From the NCBI RefSeq assembly GCF_004104055.1, contig NZ_QOVJ01000003.1, positions 248,001 through 312,000 of the forward strand: 64,000 bases of DNA, read 5' to 3'. This document shows positions 9,338 to 18,044 of the stretch, one piece after another (the stretch's first letter is position 1; each line of letters starts with the position of its first letter). This stretch comes from Leeuwenhoekiella aestuarii (GTDB lineage Bacteria > Bacteroidota > Bacteroidia > Flavobacteriales > Flavobacteriaceae). Both the position numbers and the translations under genes were made by a program. The notes under the pieces were generated by a model that ran no database searches, was not told the origin of the DNA, and saw nothing but the letters and a program-made list of their open reading frames with translations.

Positions 9338-9375
9338 AAAAAAAATCCGCTACAGATGAACTACAGCGGATTTGT
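9338..9375 (-). terminator. Terminator of the DEAD-box helicase gene
   Basis: AAATCCGCT (9343-9351) pairs with AGCGGATTT (9365-9373). On the minus strand the stem is followed by nine T residues. Confidence 0.85.
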
Positions 9376-9393
9376 ATAGGATATACATAAATT

Positions 9394-10698
9394 TTACTCA
9401 GACTTCGGCTTTGAGTTGAAACGCTTATTAGGCCTTCCCGCTGTTTGCTTTTTTGGTCTGTGACTTTTATTTTCTGAATTACCACGTGATCTATTAGATC
9501 TGTTGCGGTTATTATTACGAGGTGGTCTGGCAGCTTCAGTTTCAGAAGGATCATCAGGACTATCAATTAAGAATGGATGCTCTGCAACAACATGAATTTT
9601 TTGTTTGATGAGTTTCTCGATATCCTTTAAATAGGGGCGCTCATCTTGCGCACAAAAACTAAGAGCTACACCGCTTGCTTTTGCTCGACCGGTACGTCCT
9701 ATACGGTGTACATAAGTTTCAGGAACGTTAGGCAAATCGTACTGTATAACCATTTCTAATTCTGAAACGTCAATACCTCTTGCGGCAATATCAGTAGCGA
9801 CCAGAACCTGCGTTTTTCCATCTTTAAAAGCACTCAATGCTTTTTGACGGGCAGCTTGTGATTTGTTACCGTGAATGGCAGCAGCATTGATACCGGCTTT
9901 ATCTAATATTTTTACAATCTTATTCGCGCCGTGTTTTGTACGTGAGAAAACCAATGCAGTTTCGGGTTTTTCCGTTTCAATAAGATGCTTCAGCAATTTA
10001 GCTTTGCTTTTTTTACTCACAAAATAAACCGTTTGATCCACGCGCTCTGCTGTAGGCTTTTCAGGAGCGATACTTACTTTTTCAAAGTCGCCCAGAATAA
10101 GCTTAGAAAGATCTATGATTGCCTTAGGCATCGTAGCCGAGAAGAAAAGCGACTGGCGCTTATGCGGTACAAGTTTCAAGACTTTTTTGATATCGTGTAT
10201 AAAACCCATATCGAGCATTTGGTCTGCTTCATCAAGCACCAAATATTCAATATCTTTTAAGCTGATAAAACCTTGCTTGACCAGGTCGAGTAAACGGCCT
10301 GGTGTTGCGGTCAAAACATCTACTCCTTTGCGCATTGCACTTACCTGAGAAGCTTGTTTTACTCCACCAAAAATCACCGTATTTTTTATACCGGTGTATT
10401 TACTGTATTCTGCGAGGTTATCGTCAATTTGTATAGCGAGCTCTCGCGTAGGTGTAATGATTAAAGCTTTGAGCTTTCGGCCACCTTTACCCGAACCAAT
10501 ATTGTTATAAATTTGTTGCAAGATAGGAATGGTAAACGCTGCCGTTTTACCGGTGCCCGTTTGTGCCGAGCCTAATAAGTCTTTTCCTTTAAGAAGTATT
10601 GGGATGGCTTGTTGCTGAATGGGGGTAGGGTGGGTGTATCCTTTATCGGCAAGAGCGTTAAGGATAGGGTCTATAAGACCTAATTCTTTAAATGTCAT
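9394..10698 (-). CDS. DEAD-box RNA helicase, RhlE type
   Basis: ATP-dependent RNA helicase acting in ribosome assembly or mRNA turnover. All motifs are present in order: Q motif (Gln28 in PTPIQQQAIP), Walker A AQTGTGKT with Lys51, PTRELAIQ, DEAD at 156-159, SAT at 187-189, and HRIGRTGR at 331-338. The C-terminal 60 residues are an Arg, Asn and Lys-rich tail typical of RhlE-like enzymes that bind RNA nonspecifically. Total length 434. It is monocistronic, with a TATCTTTG box 17 bases before the start and its own terminator. In many bacteria such helicases rise in the cold; nothing here shows this directly. Confidence 0.95.
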   Translation of the reverse strand: MTFKELGLIDPILNALADKGYTHPTPIQQQAIPILLKGKDLLGSAQTGTGKTAAFTIPILQQIYNNIGSGKGGRKLKALIITPTRELAIQIDDNLAEYSKYTGIKNTVIFGGVKQASQVSAMRKGVDVLTATPGRLLDLVKQGFISLKDIEYLVLDEADQMLDMGFIHDIKKVLKLVPHKRQSLFFSATMPKAIIDLSKLILGDFEKVSIAPEKPTAERVDQTVYFVSKKSKAKLLKHLIETEKPETALVFSRTKHGANKIVKILDKAGINAAAIHGNKSQAARQKALSAFKDGKTQVLVATDIAARGIDVSELEMVIQYDLPNVPETYVHRIGRTGRAKASGVALSFCAQDERPYLKDIEKLIKQKIHVVAEHPFLIDSPDDPSETEAARPPRNNNRNRSNRSRGNSENKSHRPKKQTAGRPNKRFNSKPKSE

Positions 10699-10714
10699 AA
10701 ATTCTAATAAGCGG

Positions 10715-10722
10715 CAAAGATA
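10715..10722 (-). promoter_or_regulatory. Putative -7 box TATCTTTG
   Basis: Matches the Bacteroidota -7 consensus TAnnTTTG on the minus strand, 17 bases before the helicase start codon, implying a very short leader. Confidence 0.5.
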
Positions 10723-10802
10723 CGGTTATTTTAAGTGCTTAGGCCTTATTTAACTTAAAATACTGGTTTGTAGGTTGATGCGTTTTGTAAAAGTGTGTTT
10801 CT

Positions 10803-10931
10803 CTAAAATAACAACAGATCTTTAAGTGTATCCCAATTGGAAAAAATAAGGTATCCTATAATAAAAGCGGCACCAAGTAAGAGAAGTCTTTTAGAATCTG
10901 GGGTTTCGCTGTTATTATTGGATTGTGACAT
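10803..10931 (-). CDS. 42-residue single-pass membrane microprotein
   Basis: A small frame that I translated by hand: MSQSNNNSETPDSKRLLLLG, then a hydrophobic stretch AAFIIGYLIF, then SNWDTLKDLLLF and a stop. It has a polar N-terminus, one predicted membrane helix (about 16-30) and a short acidic tail. Its ATG lies inside the end of the CPBP peptidase gene, in another frame, with a 17-base overlap that suggests translational coupling. I do not recognise a family. The amino-acid pattern is far from random translation, which supports a real gene, but short length limits certainty. Confidence 0.6.
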   Translation of the reverse strand: MSQSNNNSETPDSKRLLLLGAAFIIGYLIFSNWDTLKDLLLF

Positions 10932-11775
10932 GACCTTTAGATTTATTTTGGAAATAATAAATGATAGCGGCTATCGCAATAGCTTGTGCGATAACAGATA
11001 AATAGGAACCTTCAAAGCCAAAAGCACCACCGTTGAGTTTATTTGCTTCTTCGATTTTAATGTTGATCAAGTTGTAAAAATTTTGTCCACTTACATTAAA
11101 GCCATACAGGCCCTGAAATAAATTCCAACTCCAGTGCAAAGCAATTGGAAACCAAAGGTTTTTAGTATACGTGTATGAAATTCCCAGCAAAATTCCTGCA
11201 AGGAAAATATTAAATAGCCCAAACGCACTTACATTAGGGTTTAAGCCATGAGCAAGTGAAAAGATCATTGCAGAAATGAGCAGAGCCACATACTTATCAA
11301 ACGAAAGCATTAAATTACGTTGTAGGTAGCCTCTAAAGACACTTTCTTCTACTACAGCAATAATGAGAAAAAAGAAAGCAGAAAGGAGTAATTCTGTAAA
11401 GTCTATATTGAAACTTAAAAAAACCAGTTCGTTTAAGACATATAAACTAGCATAGCCTAAACTCATAATAAGCAATCCTAAAAGCAAACCCAATGCAAAC
11501 TCGTGTAGTCGATTCTTGGTTTGAAAGCCCAATTGTATAAAGGGTTTTTTATCTACAAAGCGCATAAAAAGCCAAAGTATAAGTAGCGTACCCAGCAAAT
11601 CAAAAAAATGAATGATCAGACTTTGAGTCGTGGATCTAGCTTGTGAGGAATCTGTAAAATCTACTTGAGCGACGAGCATTCCTAAAAGTTGAAATGCTAT
11701 AACACAAAATAGATAAGGTGCAATAAACAGCAGGATGCGTTGCCAACCCTTAAATCGTGAGGTTTGTTCGGTCAT
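10915..11775 (-). CDS. CPBP family intramembrane glutamic protease
   Basis: A 286-residue polytopic protein of the CPBP (CAAX protease and bacteriocin-processing, Abi) family. The motif core is clear: EESVFRGYLQRN carries the Glu-Glu and Arg of the active site, followed by SLAHGLNPN and FPIALHWSWNLFQG, which supply the two conserved histidines. About eight hydrophobic helices are visible. Substrates of bacterial CPBP proteins are mostly unknown. The gene is followed by an overlapping 42-residue membrane protein, which might be a partner. It lies 40 bases downstream of the DUF418 gene, which runs the same way. Confidence 0.85.
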   Translation of the reverse strand: MTEQTSRFKGWQRILLFIAPYLFCVIAFQLLGMLVAQVDFTDSSQARSTTQSLIIHFFDLLGTLLILWLFMRFVDKKPFIQLGFQTKNRLHEFALGLLLGLLIMSLGYASLYVLNELVFLSFNIDFTELLLSAFFFLIIAVVEESVFRGYLQRNLMLSFDKYVALLISAMIFSLAHGLNPNVSAFGLFNIFLAGILLGISYTYTKNLWFPIALHWSWNLFQGLYGFNVSGQNFYNLINIKIEEANKLNGGAFGFEGSYLSVIAQAIAIAAIIYYFQNKSKGHVTIQ

Positions 11776-11815
11776 TTTATTTTAAGTGTTTTTATATGAG
11801 CAATACGTATATGGA

Positions 11816-13012
11816 TCAATTAGAAATAGGAATTAGTCTCTTGTAAGTAAGACAGCGCCAGATCCATTCTAAGGGGCCGTATTTGAAGTGCTTCAGCCAA
11901 ATTTTACTCAGTATTACCTGTACACAAAATAGTATAAGCGCAATGATAAGCGTTTCAACAGGTTTTAACGTTTCATATAATTTGAACCCTATTGAAGAGA
12001 ATAGTATGAGACCTAGGAAACTTTGTAAGATGTAATTCGTTAACGCCATACGGCCAACATATTTTAAAGGATTTAATACTTTTTGCCAGGGTGTGTAATA
12101 CCAGATCCACCCAATGAGCCATAGATAAAACAACCCCATTGCTACATCACATATGACCATCAATTTGATGAATAGCGTTCGTATAAGTTCAGTTTTGTAA
12201 CAATCCAAATCGGTTAAAATTTCTAAAAAAAGCACCCGATATAAATTGGTTATCAGTGCGACTACAAGAATTGGTGTTTTGATCTTGAAAATAAAAAGCT
12301 CAAGTTTATTTACGATTTTATTTTTACCTAAAAACAATCCCAAAAGAAACATCGATAAAGCTACAGGTGCAAGAAAGCCGAGAAGCATAGGAAGATTGGT
12401 TACATATTCTAAAAAGCGCAAGTGTAGCCCTTCTAGATAGGTTCCGGTTGTGATTATGTCATTAATTTTGGCGCCATTATAATCACTTAAATACACATAA
12501 GGCTCAAAATGAATAGTATTAAAAAAGCTTTCTAAAAAGAAATCATAAAAGGGAAAGCATAATAAAATCAGCGCAAGCGTAATTATAATTTTATTGGAAA
12601 GCTTGATAAAAATAAATGTAAAAAAGCCTAGTAGTGCATAAAGATGCAATACATCACCTGACCAGATGAATACGATGTGAAGCACACCAAACAAGAAAAG
12701 AAAGAACATTCTGCGTGATAAAAATCCTTTTATGGGCTTGTGTTCATTTTTTCGTTTTAAAACTTGCATCGCAATCCCCAGACCAAAGAGCAAGGAAAAT
12801 ATGGGAAAGAATTTAGTATAAAAGAAAAGCTGCAAAACTTTTTGAGTGATTAGATCTGCAGGAGCTGTAAATTGAGCAAGATATGCGTCCTGATTGATAA
12901 AGGTAGAATGCATAATCACAATATTAACCACAAAAATTCCCAGCACTGCAAAACCACGATATATATCTAGTACTTCAATGCGTGTGTTAGGTTTTGTAGG
13001 AAGCGTACTCAA
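11816..13012 (-). CDS. DUF418 family membrane protein
   Basis: A 398-residue membrane protein of the DUF418/YeiB type, probably related to acyltransferase-3-like proteins. It begins with the family signature RIEVLDIYRGFAVLGIFVVNI, has about nine hydrophobic segments, and ends with the conserved region GRMALTNYILQSFLG and KYGPLEWIWRCLTY. Such proteins are suspected of transport or acyl transfer, but function is not established. It is preceded by the serine hydrolase gene 41 bases away on the same strand and followed by CPBP, so these may be one transcription unit. Confidence 0.85.
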   Translation of the reverse strand: MSTLPTKPNTRIEVLDIYRGFAVLGIFVVNIVIMHSTFINQDAYLAQFTAPADLITQKVLQLFFYTKFFPIFSLLFGLGIAMQVLKRKNEHKPIKGFLSRRMFFLFLFGVLHIVFIWSGDVLHLYALLGFFTFIFIKLSNKIIITLALILLCFPFYDFFLESFFNTIHFEPYVYLSDYNGAKINDIITTGTYLEGLHLRFLEYVTNLPMLLGFLAPVALSMFLLGLFLGKNKIVNKLELFIFKIKTPILVVALITNLYRVLFLEILTDLDCYKTELIRTLFIKLMVICDVAMGLFYLWLIGWIWYYTPWQKVLNPLKYVGRMALTNYILQSFLGLILFSSIGFKLYETLKPVETLIIALILFCVQVILSKIWLKHFKYGPLEWIWRCLTYKRLIPISN

Positions 13013-13053
13013 GGTTTTTCAATTGAATTTTCAATGCTTTAAAACTACTCGAT

Positions 13054-14097
13054 TTAATTGGAAGACTCTTTGGTTAAAATTTTTACGACCCTGTTGTACA
13101 TTATTTCTGAAAGATTCCAATTGTATCCTTCAAAATTTACGGTGTTAGTAAATTGTATGACAACAGCATCAAGGTCTTTATGATATTCAGCAATGGTCTG
13201 ATAACCGGGAATAAGTCCGGTGTGATTCAATTTATAAATCGAATTATAAATAGCACGTTCCTGAGCATCCCTAAATACCGAACCCTCATTAAGAGCACGA
13301 ATAAAAGTGGCCAGATCCTGAGCTGTAGCAAGCATTAGGTCATTATCGTCTTTTTTTAAGTCGTTGGGATAGCCCACATAATACCCGCTCATTACCCGAT
13401 CTGGATCAACATTGTGAATAGAACCATAGGTATTCTCAAGGTTAAGAGGTGCGAGAATATTCTCTTTTATATAAGCGAAAGAAATTTTTCCGGTCACTTT
13501 TGTTATGAGTTCGTGAAGCAGTAGGTAATTGGTATTACAATAGGCATAATCGGTATCCGGTTTAAAGTCCGCCGGTTGATCTAGAATCAATGCCAGCCGC
13601 TCTTGGTTGTTGTCTTTCGGCTTTGCCCAATACATATACGTATCGGTAAAATTAGGAATCCCGCTGCGGTGTTGTACGAGCATACGCAAGGTGATCTCCT
13701 CTGCATATTCAATGCGATCTGACAACTCTGGAAAATAATGTGCTAAAGTCTGATCTAAATCAAGCTGTCCATCGCGCACCAACTTGGTAATGGCTACAGC
13801 TGTGTAGAGTTTACTTACACTTGCTATTTTAAATAGAGCATCTGCTCTTGCCGGTTCTTGTGTTTCTCTGTTGTGAGTCCCGGCAGTGAACCATTGCGGC
13901 TTCTTACCAGTCTGATCAATATAGACAATGATTCCGTCAAAGCCGTAGTCTTGGGCTTTATTAACCTGTTCTTGAATGCTATCTGGTAAAGGTTTGATCC
14001 AGGCTGTTACAATGGGCCACGGAACAAAATATAAAGAGGTAAGTGTTCCTACTAAAAGCAGGACTCTAATTATTGTTGTTGTACGTTTAGAAGCCAT
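13054..14097 (-). CDS. Serine hydrolase, class C beta-lactamase-like
   Basis: A 347-residue enzyme of the beta-lactamase/D-alanyl-D-alanine carboxypeptidase superfamily (Pfam Beta-lactamase). Motif 1 is SVSK with Ser93 and Lys96 (KIASVSKLYTA), motif 2 is Tyr186-Cys-Asn188 (DYAYCNTNY) and motif 3 is HTG in LNHTGLIPG. A single N-terminal hydrophobic helix (about 8-30) anchors or exports it. Members act as esterases, carboxypeptidases or peptidases; resistance should not be inferred from homology alone. It heads a same-strand run with DUF418 and CPBP. Confidence 0.85.
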   Translation of the reverse strand: MASKRTTTIIRVLLLVGTLTSLYFVPWPIVTAWIKPLPDSIQEQVNKAQDYGFDGIIVYIDQTGKKPQWFTAGTHNRETQEPARADALFKIASVSKLYTAVAITKLVRDGQLDLDQTLAHYFPELSDRIEYAEEITLRMLVQHRSGIPNFTDTYMYWAKPKDNNQERLALILDQPADFKPDTDYAYCNTNYLLLHELITKVTGKISFAYIKENILAPLNLENTYGSIHNVDPDRVMSGYYVGYPNDLKKDDNDLMLATAQDLATFIRALNEGSVFRDAQERAIYNSIYKLNHTGLIPGYQTIAEYHKDLDAVVIQFTNTVNFEGYNWNLSEIMYNRVVKILTKESSN

Positions 14098-14173
14098 TGG
14101 GTTATACAGGGTTTAGCCTATAGGTTAACTTACAGATAGATTTGTTACAAATTATGAAATTAGAATTCTTAGA

Positions 14174-14631
14174 TTAAGGTTTATCAGATACTTTGGTTTC
14201 AAAGCTTTTAATAGGAACTACAATGGTTTTAGCCCAAATGTCTCCAACGTGTTGATGCTTATCTGTAATTTTTAATTGTGATAATACCAACCAGTCCAAA
14301 AAGAAACCTATCAGCCGGGTCTAAAAAGGTGCCGTTTTAACGTCTCGCTAACTAAAAGCTTTCGGTTGCGTCCATTCTCAGGAATGGCTTGAAGACCTAA
14401 AACAGAATTTCCAATAGTTCCACCCAGACCGCTTTCACAACCCACTGTTATTAAGAACTAGATTAGTATAAGTATTAATGCAGGAAGACCAGTTATGGTA
14501 AAGATCCCATCTTCATCAGGGTTACCGAAATTAAACAAATAAGCAAAACTAAACCCATAAATCAGCGTGTAATTAATTAAATCAGCTAAGATGCGCTTAA
14601 TTATTAGAGGTTGATGATTGAAAGTATTCAA
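14174..14631 (-). pseudogene. Decayed RDD-family membrane protein gene
   Basis: Reading the minus strand from a TTG at 14631 gives a clear RDD-like protein (IIKRILADLINYTLIYGFSF, LPALILIL, then GLGGTIGNSVLGLQAIPENG). It is interrupted by a TAG where Trp is expected, then by stops after LKRHLFRPG. A frameshift restores the C-terminal signature HVGDIWAKTIVVPIKS, which ends at a TAA at 14174. At least two lesions make it non-functional. The conserved Arg-Asp-Asp-like start region is still legible, so decay is fairly recent. It is unrelated in sequence detail to the intact RDD gene at 29.7 kb. Confidence 0.8.
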
Positions 14632-15156
14632 AAGTTTAATTTAAATTATCTCTTCTCTATACTGTTGTATTAAGTCAACTTTAAGAAGACAAAATAGTTA
14701 TTGCTCCTAAAGCTAAGCATCTTTTATATAATTAAGTTACTGTATTCCGTAGAGGTATTGTTTTTTAAACAATCATTTGAAAGTCACTGAAATAATTCTA
14801 ACTTAAAAATCCCTTCAAAGCATATAAGAAGCAAAACTGAAGGAAATCTGAGCTAAAACCGATCTGAATCAAACCCCACTAGAGTTAAAAGTAGTATTGA
14901 TCATTTTTTGAACAATAATGTTTTTTATCGATTAGATTTTTGTTTTAACAAGAGCTTTTTGATTATTACATGCTTGCTTTTTAATTCTGATCTTTTAATC
15001 GAAAAGTAATAGAAGTTTCTCTAAATACGCCGGAAATAAAGAATTTCAAAATCTAATTTTTAGCATAAATTCAAGTAGTAAGTTAAATACATATTAAAGA
15101 ATTTAAATAAGACTCAATTGAAGTGTCGTTGGCTAATTTTGCAAAAAAAGAATTAT
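14632..15156. other. Gene-free stretch
   Basis: About 525 AT-rich bases between the RDD pseudogene and the MDR reductase. I see no frame with protein-like composition, no hairpin with a T-run and no RNA fold I can name. It may hold more decayed sequence. An alternative start of the reductase at 15118 falls at its end but lacks support. Confidence 0.5.
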
Positions 15157-16152
15157 ATGACACAGACAATATTATTCAATAAAAGACCAGAAGGTGAGCC
15201 AACTTTAGATAGTTTTAAATTTATAAAGGAATCAATTGGTGAGCCACAAGAAGGAGAGTTATTGGTAGAAACACGTTACGTTTCTGTAGATCCGTACTTA
15301 AGAGGTCGTATGAACGATACAAAATCCTATGTACCGCCTTTTCAGGTGGGTGAACCTATGACTTCTGGGGTGGTTGCAGAAGTGATCACTTCAAAAAACG
15401 AGAACTTTAAAGCAGGAGATTTTGTTTCTAAAGTTATGCCATGGAAGCAACAGCAAGTCATCACTACAGACGACCTGCAAAAAGTAGACGCAAATCAAGC
15501 ACCACTTTCTGCTTATTTGGGAGTTTTAGGAATGACCGGATTAACGGCTTACAACGGCCTTATGGAAATAGGGAAGCCTCAAAAAGGGGAGACCTTGTTG
15601 ATTTCTGGAGCTGCAGGAGCTGTAGGAAGTATCGTGGGACAAATAGGTAAGATATTAGGATTACGTGTGGTAGGTATCGCAGGAAGTGACGAAAAGATAG
15701 ACCTGTTGAAAGACAAATTTGGTTTTGATGCCGGTATCAATTATAAGGAAACATCAGATATTAAAAGTGCAATCGGAGATGCTTGTCCTGATGGTGTGGA
15801 TATTTATTTTGATAATGTAGGAGGTGATATCTCAGATGCAGTACTCTATCACATCAATAAATTTGCCCGTATTATCAATTGTGGAGCTATCGCAGTATAT
15901 AATAAAACTTCTATACCTCAGAGCCTGAGTGTACAACCCTTTTTAATTAAGAATAGCGCGCTGATGCAAGGTTTTATAGTTTCTAATTATGCGTCTAAGT
16001 TTGAAGAGGCTATAAAGCAATTGGCACAGTGGTTACAAGAAGATAAGCTGGATTATTCTGAAACTGTTGTAGAAGGTTTTGAAAATATTCCTCAAGCATT
16101 TTTAGATCTTTTTGAGGGTAAGAATAAAGGTAAAATGGTGGTTAAGGTTTAA
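15157..16152 (+). CDS. NADP-dependent MDR oxidoreductase, CurA/PTGR type
   Basis: A 331-residue zinc-free medium-chain dehydrogenase/reductase of the leukotriene B4 dehydrogenase/curcumin reductase group, reducing activated alkenes of enones with NADPH. Seen are YVSVDPYLRGRMND, the glycine-rich SGAAGAVGSIVGQIGK nucleotide-binding loop, GIAGSDEKIDLLK, and DIYFDNVGGDISDAV. The ATG at 15157 starts MTQTILFNKRPEGEP, the usual N-terminus; the upstream ATG at 15118 adds thirteen atypical residues. Monocistronic, ending at a hairpin shared with the convergent map gene. The physiological substrate is unknown; detoxification of reactive aldehydes or ketones is the usual suggestion. Confidence 0.9.
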   Translation: MTQTILFNKRPEGEPTLDSFKFIKESIGEPQEGELLVETRYVSVDPYLRGRMNDTKSYVPPFQVGEPMTSGVVAEVITSKNENFKAGDFVSKVMPWKQQQVITTDDLQKVDANQAPLSAYLGVLGMTGLTAYNGLMEIGKPQKGETLLISGAAGAVGSIVGQIGKILGLRVVGIAGSDEKIDLLKDKFGFDAGINYKETSDIKSAIGDACPDGVDIYFDNVGGDISDAVLYHINKFARIINCGAIAVYNKTSIPQSLSVQPFLIKNSALMQGFIVSNYASKFEEAIKQLAQWLQEDKLDYSETVVEGFENIPQAFLDLFEGKNKGKMVVKV

Positions 16153-16174
16153 TCTCTTAAATAACACAGAATTT

Positions 16175-16220
16175 AAAATGCTCCGAGACTCAATAACGAT
16201 TGATACCCGGGGCATTTTTT
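16175..16220. terminator. Probable terminator
   Basis: AAAATGCTCCGAG and CCGGGGCATTTTTT form an imperfect stem with a T-run, between convergent genes. Confidence 0.6.
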
Positions 16221-16277
16221 ATATTCATTTTTGAATAAAGAATCTTTTTACACAGAATTCAGGTACTTAAACTCAAC

Positions 16278-17042
16278 TCAATTCCAGATGCCATTTGCCT
16301 GAGTCAGTATCACAGGAGCAGCATCGGTAACTAAAATCGTATGTTCGTGCTGTGTGACATAACCGCCTCTGTTACCTACAAGCTTCCAGCCGTCATTCAA
16401 TTCTACCGCTGTGTTGGATCTGGTTGAAATGAAGGTTTCGATAGCTACCGTAGTATTCTTCTTAAAGCGTTCGCGATTGCTGCGTACCCGATAGTTTAGG
16501 ATGTTGTCAGGTGCTTCATGCAGACTTCTGCCTACGCCATGGCCGGCAAGGTTTTCAATGACCTTAAAGCCTTTTTTCTTCGCTTCGGTTTCTATAAGAT
16601 GACCAACGTCTGCAATCTTAACACCACCTTTAATGCGATTGATTGCTTTTTGTAGAATGTATTTAGACGCATCTACCAGCGGCTGGTGGTTATGCAGATC
16701 TTTATCCAATATAAACGAACCTCCGTTGTCTGACCAGAAGCCATTGAGTTCTGCAGAAACGTCTATGTTGATCAAGTCACCTTCTTTTAAGATTTTTTTA
16801 TTAGAAGGAATACCGTGAGCAACTTCTTTATTTACACTGATGCACGTATAACCGGGAAAACCATACGTCTCAAAAGGAGCTGATTTTGCTCCGTGCTTTT
16901 TCAAAAGCTTAGCACCATAATTGTCTAGTTCTTTAGTAGACATTCCAACTTTTGCATACTCACGCATCAGTCTAAGCGTTGTGGCAACCACTTCACTTAT
17001 TTTTTGTATTCCTACTAATTCAGATTCTTTAGTAATAGACAT
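16278..17042 (-). CDS. map: Methionine aminopeptidase, type I
   Basis: Removes the initiator methionine from nascent proteins. The five metal ligands of the pita-bread fold are all present: Asp94 and Asp105 (NIDVSAELNGFWSDNGG), His168 (GHGVGRSLHE), Glu202 (AIETFIS) and Glu233 (QHEHTILV). The substrate-binding His76 sits in AHGIPS. At 254 residues it has the length of the E. coli enzyme. It is not in the usual ribosomal operon with secY and infA, so it may be a second copy; other copies cannot be seen from this window. A TAACTTTG box lies 22 bases upstream. Confidence 0.92.
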   Translation of the reverse strand: MSITKESELVGIQKISEVVATTLRLMREYAKVGMSTKELDNYGAKLLKKHGAKSAPFETYGFPGYTCISVNKEVAHGIPSNKKILKEGDLINIDVSAELNGFWSDNGGSFILDKDLHNHQPLVDASKYILQKAINRIKGGVKIADVGHLIETEAKKKGFKVIENLAGHGVGRSLHEAPDNILNYRVRSNRERFKKNTTVAIETFISTRSNTAVELNDGWKLVGNRGGYVTQHEHTILVTDAAPVILTQANGIWN

Positions 17043-17064
17043 TATGTGGGATTTTGTATTGCTG

Positions 17065-17072
17065 CAAAGTTA
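17065..17072 (-). promoter_or_regulatory. Putative -7 box TAACTTTG
   Basis: Exact match to TAnnTTTG on the minus strand, 22 bases before the map start codon. Confidence 0.5.
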
Positions 17073-17222
17073 GTCTTTTTAAAAATATGCGTGGAAAGTG
17101 AAGCAAGATGTACCGCAGAATTTTGGGATTGAGAATAAGTTTTTGCACAATTCTTCGTTAATAACTGTAACAATTACATTTTAAAAGATGTCTTTTAATA
17201 GGAGTAACTTAGAAACAAGCAG

Positions 17223-17960
17223 ATGAAGCATATAGACTATCTTGAGGAGTATTTAGAAGAATTACCAGAAGGGTATGTATTTACCCACGATGAATTTAAG
17301 GATATTCCCGGTTCAGAAGAGGCGATCGAAAGATACCTCAATAGCTTATCCAGAAAGGGTACGATCAATAAGTTGGCTAAAGATAAATTCTACAAACCAC
17401 TTATAGCTGTAGAAGAAGATCTGTCGCTCAAACCGTATGAAGTTGTTAAAGATTTTCTTTTTAAAGATGGAAAACAAATAGGCTACCTTACCGGTGTCAG
17501 TAGTATTGCCGCTTTGAGTTTTGACCATACCAACCCTACACAAATCGAACTTGGTATAGCAGAAGTACGTAATCCCTTAAAACGAGGACCTTTTAAAATA
17601 ACATTTATAAAACAGGAGAATCCTATCGTTCCAGCTCATATTCCCTATTTTAGAGTGTTAGATGTGTTGCGATTTATACACAAAACTACAGTTGTTACGC
17701 CAGACGAAATGTGTTTTTACATCACACAGCGGTTAACTGCTTTTACAGGAAGAGAACATCAAACACTCATCAAGCTTGCTAAGGCATATAATGCACGTAC
17801 CCGAGCACTTACAGGAGCTCTTATAGAAAAAATAGGCTACATTAAGCCAGAGGTTTTAGAACTTTTAAAAGCATCTATTGCCGGCTGTACTTCTTTTACC
17901 TATCACATTGCATCAAAAAATCTACCCAATGCTAAAAACTGGAAGATTATATGTGACTAA
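17223..17960 (+). CDS. DUF6088/AbiEi-like antitoxin, orphan
   Basis: A 245-residue protein resembling DUF6088, the group annotated as type IV toxin-antitoxin AbiEi-like antitoxins. The first 70 residues look like a winged helix (EAIERYLNSLSRKGTINKLAKDKFYKP). The next part carries GYLTGVSSIAALSF and TQIELGIAEVRNPLKRGPFKITFI, typical of the AbiEi C-terminal region. In AbiE systems the antitoxin gene precedes a nucleotidyltransferase toxin (AbiEii). Here no such gene follows: the next gene is convergent, behind a strong terminator. It is therefore an orphan or has another role, such as a stand-alone regulator. Family assignment is from pattern recall. Confidence 0.65.
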   Translation: MKHIDYLEEYLEELPEGYVFTHDEFKDIPGSEEAIERYLNSLSRKGTINKLAKDKFYKPLIAVEEDLSLKPYEVVKDFLFKDGKQIGYLTGVSSIAALSFDHTNPTQIELGIAEVRNPLKRGPFKITFIKQENPIVPAHIPYFRVLDVLRFIHKTTVVTPDEMCFYITQRLTAFTGREHQTLIKLAKAYNARTRALTGALIEKIGYIKPEVLELLKASIAGCTSFTYHIASKNLPNAKNWKIICD

Positions 17961-17990
17961 GATCTTTTATTCTGAAATTATAATAAAAAG

Positions 17991-18019
17991 ATCCCCGGTA
18001 AACAGTGTTTACCGGGGAT
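17991..18019. terminator. Bidirectional terminator
   Basis: Perfect 13-base stem ATCCCCGGTAAAC/GTTTACCGGGGAT with a 3-base loop, between convergent genes, flanked by A- and T-rich sequence. Confidence 0.88.
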
Positions 18020-18044
18020 TGATATTTTAAAAAAGTATGAACTA

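Noticed and set aside
13054-14097. Beta-lactamase resistance gene
   Set aside because: Class C-like fold is shared by many esterases and peptidases; a resistance role cannot be inferred from motifs.
14632-15156. Small RNA or additional gene
   Set aside because: No frame, hairpin or conserved signal seen; nothing to support a call.
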